The notes: generated by a model not told the origin, from the letters alone. A DNA stretch of 50,391 bases from Verrucomicrobiota bacterium (GCA_012517065.1 JAAYVR010000173.1:1-50391); one strand, 5' to 3'. Positions 9,264 to 18,869 are shown, counted from the stretch's first letter. Program-made: numbers and translations.

Positions 9264-10121
9264 TCAATGTGCCGTTTGGTTGCGCCAGAAGGTTTCCCAG
9301 CCGTCACCTCGAGCGGGGCGGGGTTGAAGTTCGACTTCAGCCATTAGCAATGCTTCGGCGTCTGGCCCATAGGGCCCCATCAGGACCTTTCGGCCATCAG
9401 GTCCGACCAGCAATGAGCAACCTATGCACAATCGTCCGTTCCACGGGCCGGCTGTGATTCGGCCCACGTTGCTGACACCGGCAATCCATAACCGGTAATC
9501 GCGGGCAACCGGGGCATAATTCTCGAGCCATAGGCTGCCGTAAGGCTCACGCGAATTGTCGTGGTCGGCAGGCACGGCCCATGCCGAAGGTGACAAAATA
9601 ATGTGCGCTCCCATCAATCCCAATGTGCGGCTAACGACCTGTCCTCGTGCAAAAGCATCGGCACAGATCATTACCCCGACCGTTCCCAGCGGGGTTTGGG
9701 CCACTTTCAGGCTTTTGCCCTGCGCGTAGAGGTCGTGGCCGATTTCCAGTTCGTTGAGTTTCCTGTGAACCAGCAAGACGGCGCCATCCGGCGAAATCAA
9801 TACAGCGGAGTTGAACACCAGACTATTATCGCGTTCGACAAGTCCTGCACAAACATAGACCCGATTCTTCCTGGCTGCCGCGCGCAGCCTTTCGCAGGAT
9901 TCACCGCCGGGAACAGCGTCGGCCTCGGCAATCGCAGAAGGATGTGTCCATCCGAGATTCAACGCTTCCGGCAACACTACGATTTCGGCGCCTTTTGCTG
10001 TGGCTGCTGCTATGCACATTTCAGCTCTTTCCAGGTTTGAGGCCTTGCATCCCCCTTCGACCAGCATCTGTGCAAGTGCGATCCTCACAATCCGTGGTTC
10101 CCGCAAGATTGGATCCTTCAT
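9264..10121 (-). CDS. Carbon-nitrogen hydrolase (nitrilase superfamily)
   Basis: This 285-residue cytoplasmic amidase/nitrilase-fold enzyme hydrolyses a C-N bond; the substrate is unknown. The catalytic triad is visible as E52 (VVLPEALNLG), K121 (VHRKLNE) and C153 (VMICADAF). The cysteine is followed by D155 and F157, as is common in the superfamily. It is a stand-alone single-domain protein of usual length, unlike the nadE-fused nitrilase domain at 43697. The start is set at ATG 10121 rather than GTG 10127. It diverges from the bamD-like gene, sharing a spacer of about 265 bp that should hold both promoters. Confidence 0.9.
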   Translation of the reverse strand: MKDPILREPRIVRIALAQMLVEGGCKASNLERAEMCIAAATAKGAEIVVLPEALNLGWTHPSAIAEADAVPGGESCERLRAAARKNRVYVCAGLVERDNSLVFNSAVLISPDGAVLLVHRKLNELEIGHDLYAQGKSLKVAQTPLGTVGVMICADAFARGQVVSRTLGLMGAHIILSPSAWAVPADHDNSREPYGSLWLENYAPVARDYRLWIAGVSNVGRITAGPWNGRLCIGCSLLVGPDGRKVLMGPYGPDAEALLMAEVELQPRPARGDGWETFWRNQTAH

Positions 10122-10386
10122 GATCACTTGGTTTCAGCAGTTTCGGCCAGGCTGCGCTTCGGTCAGGACATGCGCCGAGCATTGAGAGAGCACGTTGGGC
10201 ATCATGGCATAAGGTACCTGCCTGCCCCGACGCCGGAGCCCGGTCAGGCGTGGGGCCTCTTAATGCCCAGCAAGCTGTCTTCGCCTTCGGCGACTTGCGC
10301 GCCCTGCCAAATAGTGTTTGCACGTTGCCACTCGTTCCACAAGTCTCGTTGACTTGGCGGCGCCGGTTAATTACGGTGTGACGCAA

Positions 10387-11430
10387 ATGAGGCGCTTGTT
10401 GCTAATAGCGGCGGCAGTGATGCTGGGAGTGTTGTTGTGCCCTGTCACGAGTCGGGCTCCGCTTGTTTATCGGCCTGGCGAAGGCTGGACCTACGAGTCT
10501 GTTGGCGGGGCCAAGTGGCAACGTGCAAACGCGCGCGATCAATACACTGTTGCGAAAGAAGCTTTCGACAAGAAGCAGATTGGCCTGGCGAAGAAAGCCG
10601 CCCGCCGTGTTGTCAAGAGATGGCCGCTGTCCGATTCCGCGCCAGCGGCGCAGTATTTGTTGGGTCGCTGCTACGAGGTGCGCCGCTGGGATGAGCGCGC
10701 TTTCAAAGAGTACCAGAAAGCCGTCGAGAAATATCCGAAGATCGAGAATTACGACGAAATCATCAAACGCCAGTTTGCGATTGCGAACCGGTTTTTGGGC
10801 GGGCAGTGGTTCAAGCTTCTGGGGGTGATACCGTTTTTCCCTTCGATGGAAAAAACGGTGGACATGTACAACAAGATAATTCGAAACGGTCCATACAGTG
10901 AAGTGGCACCGCTGGCCCAGATGAACATTGGCGCCGCGCGGGAGAAACAGCACGATTACCTGCTCGCCGTCAAGGCATACGAAAAGGCCGCCGACACTTA
11001 TCACGACAACAAGGCAATAGCCGCAGACGCGCTCTATAAAGCCGGGCTTGCATACAAGAAACAGGCGGAAACGGCCGAGTACGACCAGAGCGCTGCTTCA
11101 CAGGCGATTGGCACGTTCACTGACTTTATCACGCTGTACCCTGACGATCCGCGCGTCGCAGAGGCCCAGAAGATAATCGCTTCTCTCAGAACCGAGCAGG
11201 CTCGAGGCGCAATGCAAATAGCCCGTTTCTACGAAAAGAAGCGCAAGTGGGACGGCGCAATGGTCTATTACAACGAAGCAATCGCCAAAGACCCGACTTC
11301 TTCGTATGCCGCGCAAGCCCGGGAACGGTTGGACGCGATCAAACGCCGTTTCCCGTCCCGCCAGCAAGCGCTCGAAACAACGAAGCCAATCGCCCCATCA
11401 GCACCGTTGTCAGTTCCCGAAAAGCCCTGA
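10387..11430 (+). CDS. TPR-containing outer-membrane assembly protein, BamD-like
   Basis: This 347-residue exported protein has an N-terminal hydrophobic signal (MRRLLLIAAAVMLGVLL) and several TPR-type helical repeats: AKEAFDKKQIGLAKKAARRV, YLLGRCYEVRRWDERAFKEY, MNIGAAREKQHDYLLAVKAY, and MQIARFYEKKRKWDGAMVYY. This is the arrangement of BamD/YfiO or YbgF-like factors that hold the beta-barrel assembly complex together. C18 follows the hydrophobic core but the preceding residues (VLL) are not a good lipobox, so lipidation is doubtful. The ATG at 10387 is chosen because the signal peptide starts there; an upstream in-frame TTG exists. The LptE-like gene follows after 22 bp, suggesting an outer-membrane biogenesis operon. 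Confidence 0.78.
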   Translation: MRRLLLIAAAVMLGVLLCPVTSRAPLVYRPGEGWTYESVGGAKWQRANARDQYTVAKEAFDKKQIGLAKKAARRVVKRWPLSDSAPAAQYLLGRCYEVRRWDERAFKEYQKAVEKYPKIENYDEIIKRQFAIANRFLGGQWFKLLGVIPFFPSMEKTVDMYNKIIRNGPYSEVAPLAQMNIGAAREKQHDYLLAVKAYEKAADTYHDNKAIAADALYKAGLAYKKQAETAEYDQSAASQAIGTFTDFITLYPDDPRVAEAQKIIASLRTEQARGAMQIARFYEKKRKWDGAMVYYNEAIAKDPTSSYAAQARERLDAIKRRFPSRQQALETTKPIAPSAPLSVPEKP

Positions 11431-11452
11431 CTATCCAATCCAGCTTCGTAAC

Positions 11453-12031
11453 ATGGCAGAACATTTGCCCGCCACCGCCCAAGATCTCACCGGCAAAAGC
11501 CGGGGCTTGTTGGACTGGCGCAGCCTGCGATTCGGTGTTCTGGGGGCGTGTGCAATCCTGTTTGTCACTGCTTGTGCCGGGTACAGGCTCGGCCCTCCGA
11601 GCGGGTTGGCCGCGCGCGAAAAAACCGTGTACGTCGCTCCGTTCGTCAACAAGACTCTGGAGCCGAGACTGAGCGAAGCTGTAACGCAGGCTTTGCGAAA
11701 GCGGCTTTCCCAGGAAGGCACATTCCGGCTCGTAACACGGGGTGCGGCCGACATCGTGGTTTCCGGGACATTGACGAAATACGACCGGCAAGCGGTCGCT
11801 TACGAATACGGAGATGTGATAACCGCGCGTGACTTCGAGGCTTTTGCGACCGCTCATGTGGTGGCCAAGCCGGCAACTGGCGGCGCGCCACTTGTGGACT
11901 GTGAGGTGCGCGGTCACGCGACTTTCCGCATCGGAGCGGATCAAACCACATCGGAGAGGCTTGCGTTGCCCGCGTTGGCGGACGATCTCGCGCGCCGGGT
12001 TGCCGCCCTGCTAACCGACGGGACTTGGTAA
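11453..12031 (+). CDS. lptE: LptE-like lipoprotein (LPS transport/assembly)
   Basis: This 192-residue predicted lipoprotein has a cytoplasmic lead of about 25 residues, a hydrophobic stretch (FGVLGACAILFVTA) and a lipobox VTAC with C41 as the lipidated residue. The following sequence is GYRLGPPSG. The mature part shows the LptE/secretin-associated pattern KTVYVAPFVNKTLEPRLSEAVTQALRKRL. After it comes ADIVVSGTLTKYDRQAVAYE. Members of the family plug the LptD barrel that delivers LPS to the outer leaflet. It starts 22 bp after the BamD-like gene and is probably co-transcribed. The identification rests on the N-terminal motif and context; no LptD gene is in the window. Confidence 0.75.
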   Translation: MAEHLPATAQDLTGKSRGLLDWRSLRFGVLGACAILFVTACAGYRLGPPSGLAAREKTVYVAPFVNKTLEPRLSEAVTQALRKRLSQEGTFRLVTRGAADIVVSGTLTKYDRQAVAYEYGDVITARDFEAFATAHVVAKPATGGAPLVDCEVRGHATFRIGADQTTSERLALPALADDLARRVAALLTDGTW

Positions 12032-12103
12032 ACTCGCCCGGTGTCAGCCCGTCAGCAGCTTTTTGGCGAGGACCGGGGTGGCCGCGGTGCGGCCTCATTT
12101 TGG

Positions 12104-12168
12104 CCCGGAAATCGCACTGTTTGACCATACCGAGACACACAAACCTTGATTCTGGCGAGATTCCCGGG
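12104..12168 (+). repeat. 65-bp palindromic repeat, copy 2
   Basis: The arms are CCCGGAAATCGCACTG (12104-12119) and the partner ending TGGCGAGATTCCCGGG (12168), with a few mismatches. The interior (TTTGACCATACCGAGACACA and following) aligns with the other copies. It lies 72 bp downstream of lptE and continues into a module (12169-12232) whose inverse precedes copy 4 at 23550-23609. Confidence 0.8.
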
Positions 12169-12901
12169 GCCCGCACATTCCTTGGTTTCTTGAAGGCACC
12201 CGTTTCGCGGACTGCTCAGGGCATATCGTTATGTTGAAAGGTCCTTCGTATTCGCGAGGTTTTTCAGGCTGCGAGTTTGGTCACTTTCTCCGTATCCGCT
12301 TCTCTGGCTGCCAGTAAGGCGGTCACAACAACACGGCCTTTGGGAGTGAGTCGGAATAGGGTGACAGGCTCATTGTTTGGTTGTGGACCCAAATAGAGGG
12401 ACAGGCACGTTGTTTGGGTTTTGTCCCCTGATTGTGGCGTGGCCTGCGAATTGTCCCTTGTTCCAATCCGCTGTTGCCGAAGTCTGTGGAGGAACCCATC
12501 GGATGCGGATATGGGGACAGACACATCGTTTTGGGCGTCACGCCGATATGGGGACAGACACGTTGTTTGGGTGTAGAGACAAAGCGGCGGCAAGCTGCCG
12601 CACTGCAAGCGCTTCGCGCCTACCAGCGCCCACTGGATCCGCTGCAGCGCGTGTGAAACCATTGGGATCAGCGCGCTCTTCCTTGCGACGGAGTCGCGAG
12701 GCGTATCTCCCAAGGCGGTGGGGCTGACAGCCCGAGCGGGTGCAAGGGCAGGGGCGCTGCCCGTGGGGCAACTTTGGTTTTGACTACGCCGGGCTGGGAA
12801 ATATGCGGGCGAGCGAGGCCGGGTGACTGCTGAGAGGAGCAATCACTCGCTGATTATAATGGTGCCGAATCTCTGGTGGGGCTTAGCAGGAGCCTCGCCA
12901 A
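12169..12901. repeat. Composite mosaic repeat block (lptE / aminotransferase spacer)
   Basis: 12169-12232 is shared, inverted, with 23550-23609 (CACCCGTTTCGC...GACTGCTCAGGG). A possible gene remnant lies at 12264-12356. From 12357 come GTGACAGGCTCATTG, AAATAGAGGGACAGGCACG at 12391-12409, the TTGTCCCTTGTTCCAATC module, and two signature copies at about 12509-12530 and 12545-12570. The 130-bp module (about 12575-12700) and the 108-bp inverted-end module (about 12701-12809) follow. 12823-12901 shows nothing. No intact gene is supported. Confidence 0.82.
12264..12356 (-). pseudogene. C-terminal remnant of a lost gene (winged-helix-like tail)
   Basis: On the minus strand this reads RLTPKGRVVVTALLAAREAD and continues TEKVTKLAA before a stop at 12264. 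It looks like a genuine protein tail of the LTPxG-R-xVxALLAAR type. The frame runs upstream directly into the repeat module GTGACAGGCTCATTG, so the 5' part of the gene is missing. It may have been replaced by the repeat insertion. The parent family is not identified. Confidence 0.35.
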
Positions 12902-13990
12902 CTAGAGTTTTGAGATTGCCTCGTCCATGGCGGCGTAGAGTTGCGCCATTGTCTCGGGTGTTTCGTCGCCCATGTTCGAGATGCGGAACGTTGTTCCTTT
13001 GATTTTGCCGTAGCCGCCGTCGATCAGGAATCCCATTTCCCGGACCAGCTTTTGGAACTTGGGCACATCTATGACACGGCCCCCGGGCTTGGCGCCGTTG
13101 TTGACGCAGGTAAGTGTCATGGACTCGAAACCGGGGTCGGGGAACAGTGTAAAGCCGTGTTTAGCAGCCCAATCTCGAGTGCCTTGCGACGTCTGCCGAT
13201 GCCGGGCGAACCTGGCATCGAGACCCTCGGCGAAGATTTCTTCGAGTTTCGACGCCAACGCATAGACGTGAGCAATACTCGGGGTGCTGGGTGTCATGTT
13301 TTGGTCGGCGTTCTTTCGGAACTCGACGAAATCGAAGTAATACCCGCGGTCCTTCGCTTTTGAAGCTTTCTGAAGAGCTGCCTCCGAGAAAGTGAAGATT
13401 GTCAAGCCGGGTGGCAGCGCGAGCGCTTTCTGCGTACCGGCAAGCATGACATCGATTCCCAGAGCGTCGAACTCAATTTTCACCGCGCTCATCGAGCTGA
13501 CACAATCGATGATGAACATGACATCGGGGTATTTTTTCTTGAGTTCGGCGATTTCTGCCAACGGGCTCATGACGCCGGTGGAGGTTTCGTTGTGAATAAC
13601 GGTTATGGCATCGAACTCGCCCGTCGCAAGCCGCTTGTCGATTGCGTCGGCGCGGATGGGCGAGCCCCACGGGACCTGCAATGGCTCGGCCTCTTTTCCG
13701 CAGCGTTTCGAGACGTCGTACCACTTGTCTGAGAACGCGCCGCACATGCAGTTGAGGACCTTCTTGTGAACGAGGTTGCGGACTGCGCCTTCCATCACGC
13801 CCCATGCGGATGATGTACTGAGCATCACAGGCTGGCGCGTGTACAAGAGCGCCTGCAATCGCGGCTGAATGCTCGCGTACAGGTCCTTGAACGCCTGGCT
13901 CCGATGGCCGATCATCGGCTGGCAGAATGCCCGGAACGTCTTTTCACTGACTTCGACCGGGCCCGGAATGTGCAACTTTACGTGTCCCAT
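12902..13990 (-). CDS. Class V aminotransferase (alanine-glyoxylate / serine-pyruvate type)
   Basis: This PLP-dependent enzyme of 362 residues starts at MGHVKLHIPGPVEVSE. The opening HIPGPVEV matches the xPGPxxV start typical of alanine/serine-glyoxylate and phosphonate-type class V aminotransferases. D162 (IDCVSSM) would pair with the PLP ring nitrogen, and K188 (AGTQKALALPPG) is the Schiff-base lysine. The C-terminal RISNMGDET is the family end motif. The exact amino donor and acceptor are undetermined. An upstream in-frame start at 14059 would overlap the end of the phosphohexomutase gene; 13990 is preferred because the conserved sequence begins there. Same-strand placement 65 bp after the mutase suggests co-transcription. 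Confidence 0.9.
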   Translation of the reverse strand: MGHVKLHIPGPVEVSEKTFRAFCQPMIGHRSQAFKDLYASIQPRLQALLYTRQPVMLSTSSAWGVMEGAVRNLVHKKVLNCMCGAFSDKWYDVSKRCGKEAEPLQVPWGSPIRADAIDKRLATGEFDAITVIHNETSTGVMSPLAEIAELKKKYPDVMFIIDCVSSMSAVKIEFDALGIDVMLAGTQKALALPPGLTIFTFSEAALQKASKAKDRGYYFDFVEFRKNADQNMTPSTPSIAHVYALASKLEEIFAEGLDARFARHRQTSQGTRDWAAKHGFTLFPDPGFESMTLTCVNNGAKPGGRVIDVPKFQKLVREMGFLIDGGYGKIKGTTFRISNMGDETPETMAQLYAAMDEAISKL

Positions 13991-14055
13991 ACTTGACGCC
14001 GGACAGGTTTCCACAAGGCAGTTATCAAAGCAAGTCGCCGTTTCAAATCCTTGGT

Positions 14056-15849
14056 TCACGTCAGAGCGCGTTCCATCTGGCGCAAGATTCCGTCGGGCTC
14101 ACGCACGGCGATATCGGCAATTGCGTCAGCGCGCTCCGGAGTGCTGGCCACGACGTAAATCCGCAGTTCATCGGCATTACCGGACGGGCGCACGTGGGCG
14201 ACGTCGCCGTTCTGAAACCAGATTCTGACACCATCGATGTAGTTGATGCGGGTTACGGGGCCGAACCCGAGTTTTGGATTGAACAACTCACTCAGAAATG
14301 CACGTATCTGCGTGAGTTGGGCCTTGTGTTCAGCAGTCGCCTCAAGGGGTTGATTGTTGAACCCCACGCACTGCGGGTCGCCGTCAACGAAGAACACATC
14401 GCAGATTTCAGGTTTCTCCGGGGAAAGCCGATGAACGATGGCGCGCCCTTTGGCACGCGGGAATTGCTTCAGCAGGGCAGCCTTCCCAAAGCGCGGCGGC
14501 AGCTTTGCGAAAAGGTCGGAGAGAGAAACACGTTCTTCACGCGCGCGAGTCAGCACGCAAAGTATGGGCAGCACAGCATCGCGCGTTGGCAGCGCTCGAA
14601 GCAGGCCGGTGTCGTGGTGAATGTCCGTGCCGACCAGAAAACCGCCGTTTGCTTCGAATCCGCAAACTGCGCGGCAGCCGAGGTCGCGGGCTTGCTCCAT
14701 GCCAGCGATGACATATGGCGATCCGATTCGTGTTTTGGGTCGTACAACGTGTCTGAGCGGGCCGAGATCGATTGCATCGTTGCAACTGATGGGGACAACG
14801 ACAGCGTCTGGCTTGAGGAATTCGGCGGTTACCATGCCAACAAGGTCTCCCCCAAAGAACCTGATCCGGCAGGGCACAGTTGGCGAGGAGATTGGCTCCA
14901 CACCGATTACAAGGGGACGGTCGCTGTCGCCATCGGTTGACACCACGGCATCAATCCGGCCGTGTTTGTACCATGCTTCGGCGGCCAGTTTCTCGATCGT
15001 CGCGGCGAGGTGCGCGTCGAAGTTCTCCGTGTCGATCGGCACGAACTGTTCGCTTCGCCCGGCGCGCACCACGTCCGCGCCAAAAGACATGAGGATATCC
15101 GCCAGAATTTCCCTGCCAACTGCTGAGTGCTCGTAAACCAACACACGCAATCCGGCGAGGACAGATTCGCACTGGCGCTTGCTCGCCGACCGGGTTGCCG
15201 TACCGCACAAGAACTCGTAATAGCGTTGTGCGTAAACTTGCTTCCAATCGGTTTGCGCCTCCGGCAATTCCAGATGCCCGTTCTTGAGCATGCCGTTTGG
15301 ATTGAACTTTGATTCGGCAAGGGATTCTCCGTACACACGGCGGCGCACTTCCTCAACGCGAGCATTGACAGGCTCTTCATCCTTTTTTCGCAGTTCGCCT
15401 TTGGCCGAATAGGTTTTGTAGCCGTTCCGGTCGAACGGGATATGGCTTCCCGTTACCATTATGGAACCGCAGCCGTGGAGAAGACCATAATAGGCAAGAG
15501 CGGGAGTTGGGATGGCGCCCAGGTTTACCGGCCGCAATCCGGCATCGGAAACGGCCGCCATAACCGCCTGCGCGATTTCGCCGCGACCACCCTGTTCGGG
15601 CACGAACCGGGTCGAGCTGGGCCGTAGATCATGGCCGACATAGAAATTCTGGCCGATACGAATGCCGCCTTCGTCTTTGGGCAGAGCCAGCAGATACTCC
15701 AGTTCAGCCAGGGCGTTTATGTACACCTCGAGCTGGGTGAGGTGAACTACTTCGCCCCGCCGCCCGCTGGTGCCGAACTTGAGCTCGACGGGTTGGTATT
15801 CGAGACTTGCGCCAAGGCTGCCCGGCGGTGACTTCGTGTGTTGTTCCAT
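14056..15849 (-). CDS. Phosphohexomutase (phosphomannomutase/phosphoglucomutase family)
   Basis: This 597-residue cytoplasmic alpha-D-phosphohexomutase interconverts hexose 1- and 6-phosphates. The four family loops are visible: phosphoserine loop TGSHIPFDRNG with S135; Mg2+ loop STDGDSDRP with D306, D308 and D310; sugar-binding loop CGFEANGGFLV; and phosphate-binding loop VRPSGNADELRIYV. An N-terminal FGTSGRRGEVV gives the usual FGTxGxRG signature. It is somewhat longer than typical PMM/PGM enzymes (about 450-550), with insertions between the domains. Substrate preference (mannose, glucose or glucosamine phosphate) cannot be settled by eye. It is followed on the same strand by the class V aminotransferase. 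Confidence 0.92.
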   Translation of the reverse strand: MEQHTKSPPGSLGASLEYQPVELKFGTSGRRGEVVHLTQLEVYINALAELEYLLALPKDEGGIRIGQNFYVGHDLRPSSTRFVPEQGGRGEIAQAVMAAVSDAGLRPVNLGAIPTPALAYYGLLHGCGSIMVTGSHIPFDRNGYKTYSAKGELRKKDEEPVNARVEEVRRRVYGESLAESKFNPNGMLKNGHLELPEAQTDWKQVYAQRYYEFLCGTATRSASKRQCESVLAGLRVLVYEHSAVGREILADILMSFGADVVRAGRSEQFVPIDTENFDAHLAATIEKLAAEAWYKHGRIDAVVSTDGDSDRPLVIGVEPISSPTVPCRIRFFGGDLVGMVTAEFLKPDAVVVPISCNDAIDLGPLRHVVRPKTRIGSPYVIAGMEQARDLGCRAVCGFEANGGFLVGTDIHHDTGLLRALPTRDAVLPILCVLTRAREERVSLSDLFAKLPPRFGKAALLKQFPRAKGRAIVHRLSPEKPEICDVFFVDGDPQCVGFNNQPLEATAEHKAQLTQIRAFLSELFNPKLGFGPVTRINYIDGVRIWFQNGDVAHVRPSGNADELRIYVVASTPERADAIADIAVREPDGILRQMERALT

Positions 15850-16274
15850 CTTATGTCAACTCTTGGAGTGGTTTGTCGGACATCGGCCGCGGCATGGGTG
15901 AATGCCTTCAACGCCTGCTGTTGCAGGGCTAGAATCCAGTTGGCCTGTCTTTTCAAGTAATAATGCCGAATTGCGCGGGGCAACGCCACCTCGTTTTGCC
16001 TCCTGCACCCCGCGGCCGGTCGAGGTCCGATGATTTGCATTTTCTCCGGCGTACAAGAATCGTCGCGCTTTTTTTAGCGGGTTGGAAAAGAGAAAGGGGG
16101 TCGGGAGCGAGGCCGTCTCCGGCCGTATCGACCTGACGCCCTATCTCTGGACCGATTTCGAGCAAGCAAAGTGTGACGACCGCATGTTGACCGCTTGGGA
16201 GCGCAAACTACGTGTCTGTCCCCACATGGGTTCCCGGAATGGCGCCCTGAATGGCAATGCTGCTATTGCAACGG
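15850..16274. other. Spacer between phosphohexomutase and feoB 3' end
   Basis: No gene is supported. A single short signature copy lies at about 16209-16225 (CGTGTCTGTCCCCACAT). The region should contain the promoter of the phosphohexomutase gene (minus strand) and the end of the feo transcript, but no clear hairpin with a T-run was found. Confidence 0.4.
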
Positions 16275-18611
16275 TCACTGCAAACCGAGGAATCGCCCGC
16301 CCTGGTAGGTCAGGAAAGACATGGCCCATGCAATTGCCCCAAGGCACAAAAGCTCCGCCAGAGCCCATCCGAGGGAATTGGTTTCCCTGAATATTACAAC
16401 GGCAGTACCGGCGCATTGCAGAGCAATCGCATAGAACACCAACAACGCCAACCCGGTGAGTGTGGTGTAAAGCGGTGTGCCGTCCGACCGTTTCTGTTCA
16501 CGCAAAGTTTGGACAAGACCCAATCTGTCCTCGTCAGTGTCACCTCCGCTGCCAACGTTGTAAACGACAGCCATTGTACTCACGAAAAGCTCGCGGGCAG
16601 CGAAACTGGACAATATGCCAATGCCGATTTTCCAATCGAACCCCAACGGGGCAATGGCAGGCTCGATGAATCGGCCGAGGCGTCCGACAAAACTTCCGCG
16701 CAGTCTTTCTCCGGCCAGCTGTTTGTCGAGTTCACGCAGTTTGGCATGGAGTTTCTCTTCATCCAATTGCCGTGGAGCGGGGTTCTCGGCTGCGGCGAGT
16801 GCTGTCAGTTGGTGGCGCTGGGTGCGGTAAGAATTCTCGACGGTTGGGTTGCGTGGGTAGGTTGCCAGAAACCAGAGCAGGATGTTAATCCCGAGAATGA
16901 CCGTGCCAGCCCGCTGAACGAAAAGGCTGGCGCGTTCCCACATGTGCCTGAACAAAGTGCGAATCAGTGGTCTCCGGTACGGAGGCAGCTCGAGAATCAT
17001 CAGCGGCATGTGCGATTTAAGGAGAGTCTTTTTCGCCAGCCATGCCAGACCCATTGCAACAACAATTCCCAGCGTGTACAACCCCAGCATTACGAGTCCT
17101 GGCAACCTGAGCGGGCCGGCAATCTGTTTGTCAGGTATGCACGCTGCTATCAGCAAAGTGTACACGGGAAGCCGCGCAGAACAGCTCATCAGCGGTGCAA
17201 TGAGGATTGTTACAAGACGATCTTTCGGGTGCTCGATTGTTCGTGCGGCGAGAATGCCGGGCACAGCACAGGCAAACGAACTCAGCAGCGGTATGAAACT
17301 CTTGCCGTGTAGTCCCACCTTGCCCATCACGCGGTCCATCAAGAACGCTGCTCTGGCCATGTAACCTGTTTCCTCCAACAACGCGATGAACAGAAACAAC
17401 AGGCATATCTGTGGCAGAAACACCATCACCGCGCCCACGCCGGCAACCACGCCATCCACCAGCAAGCTTCGAAGGTCCCCCGGCGAAAGCAAACGGCTGA
17501 TTCCAGACCCGATCCATGCGATTCCGTTTTCGAGAAGATGGGTTGGAATGCGCGCGAGCGTGAAAATGCTCTGGAACATCACCGCCATTACAAAAATGAA
17601 AAACAAAGTCCCCCACACCTTGTGCGTCAAAACCCGGTCAAGTTTGTCGCTTGGCGTTTCGGAGAGGCTCAATGTTTCGCAGACGACCAGCTTGTGAATC
17701 GCACCGACACACGCGTATCGGGCTTCGATTGCGGCGGTGCGCCAGTCAATCGCTTTTTGTTCCAGTCGTTTGCGTGCGTCCCGGACTTTCTCCCCGAGGT
17801 CGGACGATTCACCCGAATCAGCGCGCGGTAAGTACCTTTCGTCTGTCAGTATGAGGACTGCCTCAGCAGCACTAAGACGCGCATTTGATCCCTTTCTCCG
17901 GTTCGGGAGCCAACGAGCGATCTGCTCGACCTCCGCTTGAAAATCTGGTGGCAGTTGACAAAGTGCGCGACCGATTGGATGAGCATCCGGATTGATAGAA
18001 AAACCGATAATGTGATCACGAAGCTCGGGTACGCCTTCGCGGGAACTTGCGACCATTGGAAAAACAGGAACGCCAAGTTCCCGCGCCAGCCGGGCGCAAT
18101 CAACCTCGCGGCCGTTTGCCCTTGCCACGTCCATCATGTTCAGGGCGATTACCGTGGGATAACCAAGCTCGATTACCTGGGTGGCAAAATACAGGTTCCG
18201 TTCCAGATTCGAAGCGTCCGCCACAAGAACGACCATGTCGGGCGCTGACACATCCTTGCAATGCTGCAGGAGAACGTCCCGGACGATTTGCTCGTCCGGC
18301 GATTGGGGGCTGAGACTGTATGCTCCGGGCAAATCGAGAATGGTGACCGGCGGCGCTGTTGAATCGCCAAGCAACCGCCCTTCTTTTCTTTCGACGGTGA
18401 CACCGGCGTAGTTTGCGACCTTGGCGCGCAACCCGGTTAGCGCATTGAACAGCGTGGTCTTTCCGCAATTGGGGTTGCCGGTGAGCACCACCAGCTTCGG
18501 GGCAGGGTTCTGGCGCGAGCCGCGTTGGCGACTTGCTTCTGGCTTGCAAGGTTGGGCGGTTAGCAGATCGGCACTCACCTTAGATTGCGGCGCTGAACGT
18601 TGCGTGGCCAA
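16275..18611 (-). CDS. feoB: Ferrous iron transport protein B
   Basis: This 778-residue inner-membrane Fe(II) transporter has an N-terminal GTPase domain. The G1 loop GNPNCGKTT lies at residues 45-53, the G2 region includes GVTVERKEG, G3 is ILDLPGAYSL, and G4 is NMMD. A helical spacer (about 215-310) precedes the membrane core with two Gate-type halves: LEETGYMARAAFLMDRVM, GLHGKSFIPLLSSFACAVP (the conserved GxSxxPxLxxxxC pattern), and the C-terminal FAARELFVSTMAVVYNVG. Length is normal. The gene is third in an operon after two FeoA-type genes, with a 12-bp gap to feoA. An N-terminal extension of about 40 basic/polar residues precedes the G domain. Confidence 0.96.
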   Translation of the reverse strand: MATQRSAPQSKVSADLLTAQPCKPEASRQRGSRQNPAPKLVVLTGNPNCGKTTLFNALTGLRAKVANYAGVTVERKEGRLLGDSTAPPVTILDLPGAYSLSPQSPDEQIVRDVLLQHCKDVSAPDMVVLVADASNLERNLYFATQVIELGYPTVIALNMMDVARANGREVDCARLARELGVPVFPMVASSREGVPELRDHIIGFSINPDAHPIGRALCQLPPDFQAEVEQIARWLPNRRKGSNARLSAAEAVLILTDERYLPRADSGESSDLGEKVRDARKRLEQKAIDWRTAAIEARYACVGAIHKLVVCETLSLSETPSDKLDRVLTHKVWGTLFFIFVMAVMFQSIFTLARIPTHLLENGIAWIGSGISRLLSPGDLRSLLVDGVVAGVGAVMVFLPQICLLFLFIALLEETGYMARAAFLMDRVMGKVGLHGKSFIPLLSSFACAVPGILAARTIEHPKDRLVTILIAPLMSCSARLPVYTLLIAACIPDKQIAGPLRLPGLVMLGLYTLGIVVAMGLAWLAKKTLLKSHMPLMILELPPYRRPLIRTLFRHMWERASLFVQRAGTVILGINILLWFLATYPRNPTVENSYRTQRHQLTALAAAENPAPRQLDEEKLHAKLRELDKQLAGERLRGSFVGRLGRFIEPAIAPLGFDWKIGIGILSSFAARELFVSTMAVVYNVGSGGDTDEDRLGLVQTLREQKRSDGTPLYTTLTGLALLVFYAIALQCAGTAVVIFRETNSLGWALAELLCLGAIAWAMSFLTYQGGRFLGLQ

Positions 18612-18623
18612 CCATCCTCGAGG

Positions 18624-18869
18624 TTACGGCGTCGTTTCCACCAGAATCCCATCCGCTTCGTGGCGGCGCAGGCTGAGATTGCAACCCCTGAAACGAATTT
18701 CCACCGGATCACCCAAGGGCGCAAAACGCACCATCTCGACATGGGTCCCCACAACCAGTCCCAGTTCAAGCAGCCTCGCGCGAACGTCCCCTGGCAAATC
18801 CAAGGCCGATACAGTGCCCCCCTTGCCCGCCGGGAGCGCAGTTAATGGTTGGACAGTTGCTTCCGTCAT
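18624..18869 (-). CDS. feoA: FeoA domain protein
   Basis: This 81-residue SH3-like cytoplasmic protein is thought to modulate FeoB. Family features include LPGDVRARLLELGLVVGTHVEMVRFAPLGDPVEIRFRGCNLSLRRHEA, seen as consecutive short motifs: the LxELGLxxG core, APLGDPxxI and the SLRRxEA end. The ATG at 18869 overlaps the TGA of the preceding FeoA-like gene (18866-18868) in the ATGA arrangement, indicating translational coupling. feoB begins 12 bp downstream. Confidence 0.92.
   Translation of the reverse strand: MTEATVQPLTALPAGKGGTVSALDLPGDVRARLLELGLVVGTHVEMVRFAPLGDPVEIRFRGCNLSLRRHEADGILVETTP

Noticed and set aside
12357-12842. Extended minus-strand frame above the gene remnant
   Set aside because: It consists of repeat modules; only the final peptide at 12264-12356 resembles protein.
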